The notes beneath the pieces are model-generated. The model made no database searches. It had not been told where the DNA came from and worked only from the letters and a program-made list of their open reading frames with translations. A DNA stretch of 64,000 nucleotides from Marinomonas agarivorans (lineage in GTDB: Bacteria; Pseudomonadota; Gammaproteobacteria; Pseudomonadales; Marinomonadaceae), in NCBI GenBank assembly GCA_002173415.2, contig NHNK02000002.1, positions 186,001-250,000 on the forward strand, written 5' to 3'. Below, one piece after another: positions 44,984 to 54,219 of the stretch. Each line of letters starts with the position of its first letter. Position 1 is the stretch's first letter. Position numbers and translations under genes: made by a program.

Positions 44984-46477
44984 TTATTGTGAGGCTAAAC
45001 TGGTGAGATACGATTCCAGTGTCGCTACTTCGGCCTCACTGAATAAAAGCCCAAGCTTACTGCGGCGCCAGATAATATCTTCTGCTTTTACAGCCCATTC
45101 GTTTTCAACCAAATAATTCACCTCAGCTTGGTAGAGACTATGGCCAAAATCTGTGCCCATATCGTCTAAACTGGTCTTTCCTTCCAAGAACATATTTGCC
45201 AATGTGCCATAGCTTGCTGCATAGCGAGCGGCAAGTTTTTCGGTTAAGAATGGATAAGACGTTTTCAACTGTTGAGCAAACTCAGGTAAAGAACCTGTAA
45301 AGTCACCACCAGGTAAAGGACGTTTGTGTGTCCATGCTGGGCCAAGTGTTGGGTAGTATTTACCTAGGTCTTTCATAGCTGATAAAGCTAACTGACGATA
45401 AGTGGTAATTTTTCCACCAAAAACGCTGAGTAATGGGGTGCTGCCATTATCGTCTTCAACGTGTAACGTATAGTCACGTGTTACTGCTGACGGATTATCA
45501 GATTCATCTTCTAATAAAGGACGAACACCAGAATAGGTCCAAACAATGTCTTCTTTTTTAATTTGATGTTTAAAATGTTTGTTCGCTACCGAAATAATAT
45601 AGTCAGTTTCGGCTTCAGAAATAGCGACTTTAGCAGGATCACCTTTATACTCTTCGTCCGTAGTTCCAACCAAGGTATATTCATGATTGTAAGGAATGGC
45701 AAATACAATACGTCCATCTTCATTTTGCATAATGAAGGCATTGCTTTGATCGTAGAATTTGGGCACAACAATGTGACTGCCCTTAATCATACGAATGCCA
45801 TAAGGGGCTTTACGCTCTAATTTACTCTCAATAAAAGAAGATACCCAAGGGCCAGCGGCATTCACTAAGCCATTAGCGGTAACCGTTTTTATATCTTGTG
45901 AACCTAATGTTCGCAATTGAATCTGCCACACACCATCAACACGTTGAGCGCCAATACATTCTGTTCGATCATAAATTTTTGTGCCGTTTTCTTGAGCGGA
46001 TAGGGCATTTAGCACCACCAATCTTGCATCATCAACAGCGCAATCAGAGTATTCAAATCCTTTTGAAATGGTGTCTTTTAAAGCACTGCTGCTATCGTAT
46101 TTCACACCACTAGAACCGGGTAATATTTCTCTCTTAGCTAAATGATCATACAAGAATAAACCAATACGAATTAACCATGCTGGGCGTAAGTGTGGGCGAT
46201 GGGGCATTTGAAAGCGCAGTGGTGTGACGATATGTGGCGCAACTTTTAATAGCACCTCTCTCTCGTGCAATGCTTCTCGCACAAGTCGGAACTCATAATG
46301 CTCTAAATAACGTAAGCCACCGTGAATGAGTTTACTGCTGTAAGAAGATGTGGCGCTGGCCAAGTCATTCATTTCACATAGACCTACAGATAGGCCTCTA
46401 CCAGAAGCATCATTGGCAATGCCTGTTCCGTTAATACCACCGCCAACAACAAAAAGATCAAAATGTGTCTGTGCCAT
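44984..46477 (-). CDS. glpD: Aerobic glycerol-3-phosphate dehydrogenase
   Basis: GlpD oxidises glycerol 3-phosphate to dihydroxyacetone phosphate at the inner membrane and passes electrons to quinone. The 497-residue protein begins with the FAD-binding VVGGGINGTGIANDASGRG, followed by SSKLIHGGLRYLE near 50 and the VGTTDEEYKGD and GVRPLL blocks in the middle. A GlpR-type operator lies about 43 bp upstream. glpR and the divergent glpK complete a glycerol-use locus. No glpF gene is present here. Confidence 0.97.
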   Translation of the reverse strand: MAQTHFDLFVVGGGINGTGIANDASGRGLSVGLCEMNDLASATSSYSSKLIHGGLRYLEHYEFRLVREALHEREVLLKVAPHIVTPLRFQMPHRPHLRPAWLIRIGLFLYDHLAKREILPGSSGVKYDSSSALKDTISKGFEYSDCAVDDARLVVLNALSAQENGTKIYDRTECIGAQRVDGVWQIQLRTLGSQDIKTVTANGLVNAAGPWVSSFIESKLERKAPYGIRMIKGSHIVVPKFYDQSNAFIMQNEDGRIVFAIPYNHEYTLVGTTDEEYKGDPAKVAISEAETDYIISVANKHFKHQIKKEDIVWTYSGVRPLLEDESDNPSAVTRDYTLHVEDDNGSTPLLSVFGGKITTYRQLALSAMKDLGKYYPTLGPAWTHKRPLPGGDFTGSLPEFAQQLKTSYPFLTEKLAARYAASYGTLANMFLEGKTSLDDMGTDFGHSLYQAEVNYLVENEWAVKAEDIIWRRSKLGLLFSEAEVATLESYLTSLASQ

Positions 46478-46519
46478 GTTTGCCTACCTACTAGATAATT
46501 GTATGAGGTTGAAAACTTT

Positions 46520-46535
46520 TTTTCGAAAACGAAAA
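46520..46535. promoter_or_regulatory. GlpR operator upstream of glpD
   Basis: On the minus strand TTTTCGTTTTCGAAAA is a near-palindrome matching the type of site bound by DeoR-family GlpR proteins in pseudomonads. It lies 43 bp before the glpD start, where a bound repressor would block transcription. Confidence 0.6.
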
Positions 46536-46620
46536 TTTATTATCGTAAAAATAAATCAAAAAGCCTATTTATACAATGAAATTGTTCTATTAAGAAAATA
46601 GTAGTGTTTTAAAATGTCAG

Positions 46621-47400
46621 TTATGTGACAGGGGAGCATAAAGTGAGTTCGACAGTATTTTCTTGTAGTAGAGTTTGAATAGGCTCTGGCGGTAGCCTGT
46701 CTGTGAAAAGCCGGTCCACTTGGCTGATACTGCCTAATCGAACCACTGCATTGCGTCCAAATTTCGCACTGTCTGCGGCTAAAAATACGTTACGTGAATT
46801 GTTTATAATGCTTTGTGCAACCCTAACTTCTTGATAGTCATAATCCAGTAACGAGCCATCGTTGGGGTCAATACCACTAATGCCAACAATACCAAAATCG
46901 ACTCGAAACTGATTGATAAAGTCTAAGGTCGCTTCACCAATAATGCCGCCATCTCTCGAACGTACAGAGCCACCAGCCACAATAACAGTAAAGTCATCTT
47001 TGTCTTTTAACATGCTTGCAACATTTAAATTATTGGTAATAACCTGCAAGCCAGAATGATTTAAAAGTGCCTTGGCAACGGTTTCAGTAGTGGTGCCAAT
47101 ATTAATAAAAAGGGATGCATGATTCGGAATTTCAGCTGCAATGCGTCGCGCAATAGCTTCTTTTTCTTCTAGCTGCAATATCTGTCTTGTCTGATACGCC
47201 ATGTTAGTAGTGCTGGAATCTATGCTTGCACCACCATGATGACGCCGAATTTTATTGAGATTGGCGAGCGTATTAATATCTCGTCGTATGGTTTGAGGCG
47301 TAACGTTAAAGTGGATGGAAAGCTCATCAATCGTGGCATAGCCTTTTTCTTTAATATATAGAACTATGTTTTCATGACGAATTTCTTGGCTCATTTTCAC
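46621..47400 (-). CDS. glpR: Glycerol-3-phosphate regulon repressor GlpR (DeoR family)
   Basis: The 259 residues contain the DeoR N-terminal helix-turn-helix ([22 protein letters not shown], about 20-42) and a C-terminal sugar-phosphate sensor domain with [21 protein letters not shown] and [14 protein letters not shown]. GlpR represses glp genes until glycerol 3-phosphate binds. Its position between glpD and glpK, both with operator-like sites, supports the assignment. Confidence 0.93.
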   Translation of the reverse strand: MKMSQEIRHENIVLYIKEKGYATIDELSIHFNVTPQTIRRDINTLANLNKIRRHHGGASIDSSTTNMAYQTRQILQLEEKEAIARRIAAEIPNHASLFINIGTTTETVAKALLNHSGLQVITNNLNVASMLKDKDDFTVIVAGGSVRSRDGGIIGEATLDFINQFRVDFGIVGISGIDPNDGSLLDYDYQEVRVAQSIINNSRNVFLAADSAKFGRNAVVRLGSISQVDRLFTDRLPPEPIQTLLQENTVELTLCSPVT

Positions 47401-47465
47401 CCTTTCCTTTTACTTTATGACTTGCCATTTTAACAGGCAGTCGTTTTAATATAGCGATTCAAAGA

Positions 47466-47483
47466 CGAACATTTACATGTTCG
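47466..47483. promoter_or_regulatory. 18-bp palindrome upstream of glpK (probable GlpR operator)
   Basis: CGAACATTTACATGTTCG is a perfect inverted repeat (7+4+7) in the glpR-glpK gap, 56 bp before the glpK ATG. Its TGTTCG half-site resembles enteric GlpR sites and shares the TTCG core with the glpD site. It could control both divergent genes. Confidence 0.6.
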
Positions 47484-47538
47484 AAAAATAATAATCACAC
47501 ATCATACGCATGTGCACTTTTTTCATAAAGGCATCTTC

Positions 47539-49026
47539 ATGGCTCATTATATACTTGCAATCGATCAGGGGACGACTAGCAGTCGTGCGATTATCTTTGA
47601 CGTAAAAGGTAAACGTATTGGTCAGGCACAGCAAGAATTTACACAAATATTCCCTCACGATGGTTGGGTTGAACATAACCCTGAAGAAATTTGGCAATCA
47701 ACATTAGACGTATGTCATAAAGTGTTAGCCGATACAGGTTTAAAACCGCAAGATATTGCTGCCATCGGTATTACAAACCAACGTGAAACCACCATTCTTT
47801 GGGATAAAACCACTGGTAAGCCTGTCTATAATGCGATTGTTTGGCAAGACCGACGGACAAGTGATTTTTGTCAGTCTTTTGTTGACGATGGTTGGGAGCA
47901 AGCAGTCCAAGAAAAAACAGGCTTGCTAATAGATCCTTATTTTTCTGCCACTAAAATTCGTTGGATTCTGGAAAATGTTCCCGGAGTTAAGGAACAAGCA
48001 GATCAAGGGAATATTGCATTCGGCACTGTGGATAGTTTTTTATTGTGGCGTTTAACAGGTGGTAAATCTCATAAAACTGATGCGACCAATGCTGCTCGTA
48101 CAATGGCATTTAATATTCATACTCAGCAATGGGATAACGAGTTAATCGATGCGTTAGGAATAAGTTCTGTTGCTTTCCCTGACGTTATGGACTGTAGCGA
48201 TGCATTTGGCGAAACCGAAACGGAGCTATTTGGTACCTCTATTCCTATTACTGGCATGGCGGGTGACCAGCAAGCGGCTTTAGTTGGGCAGGCTTGTTTT
48301 GAGAAAGGTATGATCAAAAGTACTTATGGAACTGGTTGCTTCATGATCTTAAACACAGGCGACACGGCACTTAAATCTGAGCATAAAATGTTAACGACGG
48401 TTGGCTATCGTTTAAACGGCAAGGTTACTTATGCTCTTGAAGGCAGTATTTTTATCGCAGGTGCCGCAATTCAGTGGCTACGAGACGGCTTGAAACTGTT
48501 TAGTGATGCAAAAGAAACAAAGCAACTGGCCGAGCAAGCTAAGAATCAAGATGCGGTTTATTTAGTACCTGCATTTACAGGCTTAGGTGCGCCATATTGG
48601 GACCCTGATGCTCGTGGCGCTATGCTAGGACTAACTCGTGATACCAGTGTTGCCGATATAGTTAGTGCAGGTTTACGCTCGGTTTGCTATCAGACAAAAG
48701 ATCTTGTCAATGCAATGGAAAAAGACGGTGCTGATTTTAGCACTTTGCGTGTCGATGGCGGTATGGTTGTCAATGATCTTGTTATGCAATTCTTATCAGA
48801 CATACTCAATGTTACTGTCGAGCGCCCCAAAGTAACGGAAACAACTGCGTTAGGTGTTGCTTTCTTAGCCGGTCTAAAAGTTGGGTTGTATAAATCCTTA
48901 GAAGAAATCTCACAGCTATGGTGTTCGGATCAACAGTTTTCTCCCATAATGAATAAAGAGCAGCAAATGAAACTTTATAATGGTTGGGTTGAGGCTGTTG
49001 AACGAGTGAAAACAAATAAAATATAG
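47539..49026 (+). CDS. glpK: Glycerol kinase
   Basis: GlpK phosphorylates glycerol to glycerol 3-phosphate, the effector that relieves GlpR repression. It is a 495-residue FGGY kinase with [15 protein letters not shown] at the start, ITNQRETT near 80, WQDRRT near 100, [13 protein letters not shown] near 240, and the STYGTGCF and [16 protein letters not shown] blocks. The ATG at 47539 has AAGG 7 bp upstream; the frame extends nine codons further up without support. Confidence 0.97.
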   Translation: MAHYILAIDQGTTSSRAIIFDVKGKRIGQAQQEFTQIFPHDGWVEHNPEEIWQSTLDVCHKVLADTGLKPQDIAAIGITNQRETTILWDKTTGKPVYNAIVWQDRRTSDFCQSFVDDGWEQAVQEKTGLLIDPYFSATKIRWILENVPGVKEQADQGNIAFGTVDSFLLWRLTGGKSHKTDATNAARTMAFNIHTQQWDNELIDALGISSVAFPDVMDCSDAFGETETELFGTSIPITGMAGDQQAALVGQACFEKGMIKSTYGTGCFMILNTGDTALKSEHKMLTTVGYRLNGKVTYALEGSIFIAGAAIQWLRDGLKLFSDAKETKQLAEQAKNQDAVYLVPAFTGLGAPYWDPDARGAMLGLTRDTSVADIVSAGLRSVCYQTKDLVNAMEKDGADFSTLRVDGGMVVNDLVMQFLSDILNVTVERPKVTETTALGVAFLAGLKVGLYKSLEEISQLWCSDQQFSPIMNKEQQMKLYNGWVEAVERVKTNKI

Positions 49027-49128
49027 CTTTTCCTGCAATCATTTTGCTTTACGCTATTATTTGTTTTGCATTTGCGCTAATTAGATTAATACTTAATACA
49101 AATAACACGAAATAAGAGAATCATAGTT

Positions 49129-49419
49129 ATGGGAATGAAGTACGACTTAGTGGAAAGTGATGATTTTATGAAATTTGGTGGCGAACGCCCAAGTTACTTA
49201 TTGATCGAAGACGAATTGGTTAAGATGGGAGGCATGGGAGTTAATGGTAATCAGTTTAAAAAAATGATTCTAAAAGAAGCAGGTTGGACTGGTGGTGCTC
49301 TCACCACTTATGCTCAAAGGCCGTCTGTGGCGGCAGCGTCTTTTAATCGAATTCGCGAAGCACTTGAAAAGGGCGCAGGAACACCAGAAGAGTTAAAAGA
49401 TTTTCTACAAAACATCTAG
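49129..49419 (+). CDS. Hypothetical protein, 96 aa
   Basis: The small soluble protein starts MGMKYDLVESDDFMKFGGERPSY and ends in a helical region (AASFNRIREALEKGAGTPEELKDFLQN). It is Gly- and Met-rich in the middle (VKMGGMGVNGNQFKKM). It lies 102 bp after glpK in the same direction, with AGAGAA upstream of the ATG. No family is recognised. Confidence 0.6.
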   Translation: MGMKYDLVESDDFMKFGGERPSYLLIEDELVKMGGMGVNGNQFKKMILKEAGWTGGALTTYAQRPSVAAASFNRIREALEKGAGTPEELKDFLQNI

Positions 49420-49520
49420 TATTTGCTCTTTGTATTGTGAGGACTATCAGCCTTGATGGTCTTCATTTTGCTTTTTTATGGCAATAAAAGTGAGAGGGTG
49501 TACTTAACATTAACTGTATT

Positions 49521-50042
49521 TTAGGCTTCAGTGTCAGCTATATCTCGAATGCCATACTCATTGTCTAGAATTGTGCCAATAGGGTTTTTATTGGCTAGGT
49601 GATGAGCATACTGCATGTGCAGACAACGGATCTGGTCCCAGTTTTTAATACCCCCAATACCAAGCTGATTGAAAAGAGGAGTAAATCCTTTTTCCTCAAT
49701 TATACTTTTATGTTCTGGTCGCATATATTTCCAACGTGCTGCAATGTAATCCTTGTGTGCCTGATGATAGGTATTCCTTAGTTCTGAATCGCTTTGTAAG
49801 CGTTTTTCGAGTTCTTTTACGACCCCAAGGCTTTCTATTTTAGCCAGAGCTTTATCAATGGCTTTACTAGAAAGCCAGTAAAGTGTTGGAAATGGCTGCT
49901 CAAATACCCAGCTTTGCATTTGTAGTACTTGTGGGATGCCATGAGGAGAATAATGCGCGATTTTTTCAATACCATTCGGTGGGCGACCTAGCTGATCCGT
50001 GATGATGTCAACATCAATTGAAGAAAGTGTAAGTGTTTGCAT
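49521..50042 (-). CDS. DUF501 family protein
   Basis: The 173-residue protein has the DUF501 pattern: QLGRPPNGIEKIAHYSPHGIPQVLQ near the start, PFPTLYWLSSKAIDKALAKIE near 50, a central AHKDYIAARW and the closing GIGGIKNWDQIRCLHMQYAHHLA. The CLH..YAH block suggests a metal- or cofactor-binding site, but no function is known. It is 12 bp downstream of the PilZ-like gene, probably in one operon. Confidence 0.88.
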   Translation of the reverse strand: MQTLTLSSIDVDIITDQLGRPPNGIEKIAHYSPHGIPQVLQMQSWVFEQPFPTLYWLSSKAIDKALAKIESLGVVKELEKRLQSDSELRNTYHQAHKDYIAARWKYMRPEHKSIIEEKGFTPLFNQLGIGGIKNWDQIRCLHMQYAHHLANKNPIGTILDNEYGIRDIADTEA

Positions 50043-50054
50043 AAAAATAAATTG

Positions 50055-50459
50055 TTAGGGATTAAGTTCTGGAAATGAGGCGGCAAATTTTTGTATCCAT
50101 TCTATGGCAGCTTCGTTGAAGCTTAGCCGTCTTCCTTGTTTTTTAGCTTGGCGTCGATAATGCTCAATGTGTGATAACTGTTCGATCATTCTGACGCAAT
50201 AACAGTCTTCTTTCTTAGGGAATTCAATAAAAATACGGAAAACCCCTTCTTCTTTCTCACATTTAAAAATTCGGCCTACAACACAAAAGTCAGGGTCAAT
50301 TTCAGTGAGTTTTATTTGCACAGATTGCCCCGTTCTATAAGACTTTTCGCATAGGTAAGAGATGCCTCCAAAGCCATTAACATCATGTGCTTTATCTTGA
50401 ATATATCCCACTTCTTCTATGTGAATAGGTATGTCTTCAGGATGTGCTACGAATTTCAT
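50055..50459 (-). CDS. PilZ-like domain protein
   Basis: The 134 residues contain a beta-barrel-like stretch (GFGGISYLCEKSYRTGQSVQIKL, VVGRIFKCEKEEGVFRIFIEF) followed by a conserved helical tail (DCYCVRMIEQLSHIEHYRRQAKKQGR). The GxxxLxxxxxxxxGxxV spacing and the F.I.IEF strand are those of PilZ folds, but clear RxxxR and DxSxxG c-di-GMP motifs are not seen. It is followed 12 bp later by the DUF501 gene. Confidence 0.65.
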   Translation of the reverse strand: MKFVAHPEDIPIHIEEVGYIQDKAHDVNGFGGISYLCEKSYRTGQSVQIKLTEIDPDFCVVGRIFKCEKEEGVFRIFIEFPKKEDCYCVRMIEQLSHIEHYRRQAKKQGRRLSFNEAAIEWIQKFAASFPELNP

Positions 50460-50647
50460 TACAACAAGCCAAAAAAAATCTAGATATAAATACTATCGGT
50501 CAATTGTGAAGAAGCCTTAAAAAAGAAAGCGAATTGTACGCTTTTTATGCCAACTGTACAGACGAAAATTAAGATATCTTATAGAGTCTTGCAACATTAT
50601 GAGTTGGAATAAGCTAATAGTAGTTTTCTAATATAAATTTAGCTAGC

Positions 50648-52057
50648 TTATTTCATTATGTTTTCTATTAACTGGCCTAGTTGTCTAATTGCATTATAAG
50701 TGCTCTTATCCCAATTAATGGCGTAATTCATACGTAAATGATGGGTAAAGCTTTGTGATAAATCAAAAGCCACGCCAGGCATGGTTCCAATACCTTGCTT
50801 TAATGCCAGTTCGTATAAAGTGAGGGCGTTAATACTTTTTGGCAGTTCAATCCATAAAAGAAACCCACCTTTAGGCATAGATGTAAAAGTTCCTATTGGG
50901 AAATGTTGAAGAATTGCTTGTTGGATCTGTTGTAAGTTAGCTGCGTAAATTTGCCGTGTTTTGCGTAAATGCCTGTCATAAGCCCCGTTTTCTAGGAAGC
51001 TGGCAATTGCCTTTTGATTTAATGTAGGAATTGCAAGTGACTGTACATAGGCAAGTTGTTCTATTTCTTGCTGATGTTTACCAGCAATGATCCAACCAAT
51101 GCGAAATCCGGGGGCAATGCTTTTCGAGAAAGAGCTGCAATAAATAACATTACTTGCACCATCCAGTGATTTTATCGAGGGTATACGTTGTTCATGATAG
51201 TTCAGCTCGCCATAGACATCATCTTCGATAATAGGGACTTTGCCAGTTTTACACATTTTCAGTAAGCGTTTTCGTGACTCTAAATCCATTACTGATCCTG
51301 TGGGGTTTTGGTGGCTTGGCGTTACAACGCATGCTTTAACTGGCCACTCAGATATAGCCTGCTCTAAAGCGTCCAAATCAAGCCCTGTTTCAATATGACA
51401 AGGAATTTCAATAGCTTTTAATTTGAGTAAATTTACCGCTTGCAATAGACCATGATACGTTGGTGTTTCAATTGCAATAATATCACCGGGCTGTGTTGTT
51501 GCTTGTAAAGCGTGCATTAATGCATTCTGACAGCCTAGTGTAATAACTATTTCGTCGGGTTGAGCATGATATCCTGCGTCTAACATACGAATAGCAATTT
51601 GTCGTCTTAGGTTTAAAGAACCAGGAACAAACTCATAAGCCGCACAGATTTCAGGTTTTAACCTCATTAAGCGGCCAACAGATCGTTGTAATTGTCGAAT
51701 AGGGAGAAATTGAGTGTCAGGAATAGCGGCACCAAACTGAGTGATGTCTGGGTTTTGTGAAGCATATAGTAAATCTGTTACGACAGCGGGGATGGCCTCT
51801 AGAGTATTGACTTCTAGCGTTGTCGATTCTGCATAGGATGTAACCTGTTCTTGAACGAAATAGCCTTTTTGTGGTCTTGCTTTAATAATGCCTCTGTCTT
51901 CCAAAAGGCCATAAGCTTGTAAAACTGTCGCGACACTAACCGCAAGCTGTTTACTTGATTTTCGAACAGATGGAATTTTAGAGCCGGGTATAAACATCCC
52001 TTCTTTAATATTTTGCTCTATCTGATCTGCTATTTTCTCGTAGAGCGGTTGGTCCAT
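50648..52057 (-). CDS. MocR-family (GntR-aminotransferase) transcriptional regulator
   Basis: Residues 5-70 form a GntR winged helix (IPSVRKSSKQLAVSVATVLQAYGLLEDRG) and residues 100-469 a fold-type I aminotransferase domain. PLP sites are visible: NPTGS (251-255), Asp280-x-x-Tyr and the Schiff-base Lys312 in SSFSKSIAPGFRIGW. Such proteins sense PLP or amino acids. The sequence resembles the YdcR/PdxR group but the target genes are not evident; both neighbouring sides carry unrelated genes. Confidence 0.92.
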   Translation of the reverse strand: MDQPLYEKIADQIEQNIKEGMFIPGSKIPSVRKSSKQLAVSVATVLQAYGLLEDRGIIKARPQKGYFVQEQVTSYAESTTLEVNTLEAIPAVVTDLLYASQNPDITQFGAAIPDTQFLPIRQLQRSVGRLMRLKPEICAAYEFVPGSLNLRRQIAIRMLDAGYHAQPDEIVITLGCQNALMHALQATTQPGDIIAIETPTYHGLLQAVNLLKLKAIEIPCHIETGLDLDALEQAISEWPVKACVVTPSHQNPTGSVMDLESRKRLLKMCKTGKVPIIEDDVYGELNYHEQRIPSIKSLDGASNVIYCSSFSKSIAPGFRIGWIIAGKHQQEIEQLAYVQSLAIPTLNQKAIASFLENGAYDRHLRKTRQIYAANLQQIQQAILQHFPIGTFTSMPKGGFLLWIELPKSINALTLYELALKQGIGTMPGVAFDLSQSFTHHLRMNYAINWDKSTYNAIRQLGQLIENIMK

Positions 52058-52144
52058 AATACAGATAAGGTATTTGTTTCTTTATGAAATAGTCGAATTG
52101 AAATAAATTTACCAGATAGCGAACGGTAAGCAAAATAAATCTAG

Positions 52145-52654
52145 TTTAAATTTGACCAAATAGTTAGAATCAGAATAGTTTTTATTTACAATGAGTTAAG
52201 AAAAACAAGTCGATTTATTTTAATACCAATAGAACCAGAAGGTACAGGTGAAGTTTTCATTTATAATGATAATTGTGAAATTGATTTAGCTGTAGGTATA
52301 GGTAACAGAATTAGTTATTTAATTACTAACCCTAAGTCAGGAGAGTCATATGATGAGTTGGGATTAAGGTTTTTTTTTGGTGTACATGAACAAGTATGTG
52401 TAGGGAATCAAGGTTATCCTATTACTTGGGAGAAATGGAGAGAATATTGGTATGAAGAGGATTACAGATCCATTTGCATGATTGACTTGCCAATTATTAA
52501 GGATGAAATTCTCAAAAACTATGAAGCCTTATTAGCTGGTGATTTTTCTTTTGACAGTGAGTTTGTAAAATGGGATAAATGGTATGAGCAACAAGAAGGG
52601 AAAACATCTAAAGAACTAACCTATGAGTATTATAAATCTTTGAATGTTAGATGA
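52145..52654 (+). pseudogene. Immunity-like gene fragment without a start codon
   Basis: A 169-codon open stretch runs from a TAG (52142-52144) to TGA, but no ATG or GTG occurs in its first 71 codons; the only usual start is a TTG at 52358 in mid-protein. The protein-like reading (RKTSRFILIPIEPEGTG, CEIDLAVGIGNRISYLITN, ITWEKWREYWYEED, LPIIKDEILKNYEALLAGDF) is acidic and Trp/Tyr-rich, like immunity proteins of polymorphic toxin systems. The 5' end seems lost. AT-rich, and just upstream of the IS. Family not identified. Confidence 0.5.
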
Positions 52655-52669
52655 GGTATGGTATTACAG

Positions 52670-52677
52670 TGTCCTCA
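52670..52677. repeat. Left 8-bp target-site duplication of the IS256-family element
   Basis: TGTCCTCA directly precedes the left terminal repeat and recurs at 53979-53986 right after the right one. Confidence 0.9.
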
Positions 52678-53978
52678 GATAGTGTTCATAAATCTGTGTC
52701 ATTTCTTTAAAATACTTAAAAAGAGAAATGATACATGACCGACAAAAAAATTGAATTTGATATGGAAACCGCCTTACAAGCGCTTCGTGAAGGTAAAGGC
52801 GTAACTGGTAAAGATGGTGTACTGACTCCTTTGATTAAACAACTCACCGAAGCTGCTATGAAAGCGGAGCTGGATGAGCATTTAGAGTCTGAGTCAGAAT
52901 CCAATCGTAAAAATGGTTACAGCAAGAAAACAGTAAAATCATCCACTGGTGAGTTTGAGTTGCAAACACCACGTGACCGCAATGGCTCGTTCGAGCCTCA
53001 ACTTGTGAAAAAGAATCAAACCCATCTTACCGATGATTTGGAGCGCAAAGTACTTGCCTTGTTCGCGCTGGGTAACAGTTATCAAGACATTCGCACTCAC
53101 ATTGCGGACATCTACGATATTCAACTTTCCAACGGAACCATTAGCGCGGTGACTGACAAGCTCTTACCTGAGTTGCAAGCGTGGCGTGAACGGGATTTAG
53201 ACGCTATTTACCCCATTGTCTGGCTGGATGCAATTCATTACAAAATCAAAGAGAATGGCCGATACGTTAGCAAAGCAATTTACACTATCCTAGGCTTAGA
53301 CATTGAAGGCAAGAAAGAATTGCTTGGCTTGTATCTGTCCGATCAAGAAGGTGCACACCATTGGCTGAGTGTGTTAACCGACTTAAACAACCGAGGTGTT
53401 AAAGATATCCTAATCGCGTGTGTTGATGGCCTGAAGGGCTTCCCCGAGGCTATAGGAAGTATTTATCCGCAGACCGAGGTTCAACATTGTATCATTCATC
53501 AACTGCGCAACTCGATAAAGTATGTGGCATCGAAAAACCAGAAAGCCTTCATAGCAGATTTAAAGTGCGTTTGCAAAGCTGCCACCCTGAACGCTGCGGA
53601 AATTGCCTTGGATGAATTGGAAGCAAAATGGGGTGAGAAATACCCAATGGTGATCCAGTCATGGCGGACGAAATGGCCAACGTTATCAACTTACTTTAGG
53701 TATCCAGAGTACGTTAGAAAAGCAATTTACACGACGAATGCGGTCGAGGTGGTACATCGTCAGTTTCGAAAGCTCACCAAAACGAAAGGTGGGTTTGCGA
53801 ACGAAAATAGCTTGCTGAAATTATTGTATGCAGGAATACTAAAAGCCTCTGAGCGTTGGACGCATCCGGTACAAAATTGGAATCTCACGCTGTCACAGCT
53901 GGCAATCTATTTTGAAAAGCGACTTGATGATCACATTGAGTTATGATTTTTAGCTGACACAGAATTTTGAACACCCTC
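52678..53978 (+). mobile_element. Complete IS256-family insertion sequence (1301 bp)
   Basis: Terminal inverted repeats of 24 bp (52678-52701 and 53955-53978) match at 20 of 24 positions, both starting GA and containing GTGTTCA and TCTGTGTCA. One transposase gene fills the element. An 8-bp direct repeat (TGTCCTCA) flanks both ends, showing simple insertion. A perfect 10-bp hairpin lies 10 bp outside the right end. The intact transposase and clean target duplication suggest a fairly recent insertion into already decayed toxin-immunity DNA. Confidence 0.95.
52735..53946 (+). CDS. IS256-family transposase
   Basis: The 403-residue transposase is full length. It shows the mutator-type pattern: LTPLIKQLTEAAMKAELDEHLE near 30, NGYSKKTVKSSTGEFELQTPRDR near 60, the first catalytic Asp in IVWLDAIHYK near 165, the second in IACVDGLKGFPEAI near 225, CIIHQLRNS near 250 and the catalytic Glu in TTNAVEVVHRQFRK near 345. 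No frameshift or stop interrupts it, so it is probably active. AGAGAAATG lies before the start. Confidence 0.96.
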   Translation: MTDKKIEFDMETALQALREGKGVTGKDGVLTPLIKQLTEAAMKAELDEHLESESESNRKNGYSKKTVKSSTGEFELQTPRDRNGSFEPQLVKKNQTHLTDDLERKVLALFALGNSYQDIRTHIADIYDIQLSNGTISAVTDKLLPELQAWRERDLDAIYPIVWLDAIHYKIKENGRYVSKAIYTILGLDIEGKKELLGLYLSDQEGAHHWLSVLTDLNNRGVKDILIACVDGLKGFPEAIGSIYPQTEVQHCIIHQLRNSIKYVASKNQKAFIADLKCVCKAATLNAAEIALDELEAKWGEKYPMVIQSWRTKWPTLSTYFRYPEYVRKAIYTTNAVEVVHRQFRKLTKTKGGFANENSLLKLLYAGILKASERWTHPVQNWNLTLSQLAIYFEKRLDDHIEL

Positions 53979-53986
53979 TGTCCTCA
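53979..53986. repeat. Right 8-bp target-site duplication of the IS256-family element
   Basis: TGTCCTCA is identical to 52670-52677. Confidence 0.9.
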
Positions 53987-53988
53987 CT

Positions 53989-54010
53989 GGTCTTAGGATG
54001 TCCTAAGACC
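53989..54010. repeat. Perfect 10-bp inverted repeat beside the IS
   Basis: GGTCTTAGGA and TCCTAAGACC flank a 2-base TG centre. It has no T-tail, so it is not an obvious terminator. It starts 2 bp after the right target duplication and may have guided the insertion, or be the relic of a terminator or recombination site. Confidence 0.7.
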
Positions 54011-54026
54011 CACTATGCGCTAGGGC

Positions 54027-54211
54027 ATCAGCCCGATCTTGTTCGACTCAGTCCCTGGAGGAACCGGACCAATGGAGATGGCTGTGTTGGTGGAGAGAGT
54101 TGCTGAGCTTTTCGGAATTAATGTGCCCTCTTGGTCTGTAGAGCTACATGAGGCATTCAATAAAAATAATGAGGCACAATTGAAATTGAAAGTCAAGTTT
54201 AATGGTAAATA
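54027..54211 (+). pseudogene. C-terminal fragment of a probable toxin-tip domain
   Basis: An open frame without its 5' part reads GISPILFDSVPGGTGPMEMA, then VLVERVAELFGINVPSWSVE and KLKVKFNGK before TAA. It looks like the end of a larger protein and sits 8 bp before an immunity-like gene, the usual order of toxin tip then immunity in Rhs/CDI-type loci. There is no delivery domain. An internal ATG at 54072 could in theory start a 46-residue peptide. Family not identified. Confidence 0.4.
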
Positions 54212-54219
54212 AACCAATT

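Noticed and set aside
54020-54217. Minus-strand 65-codon frame opposite the toxin-tip tail
   Set aside because: It is the complement of a plus-strand reading that fits better with the direction and spacing of the following immunity-like gene.
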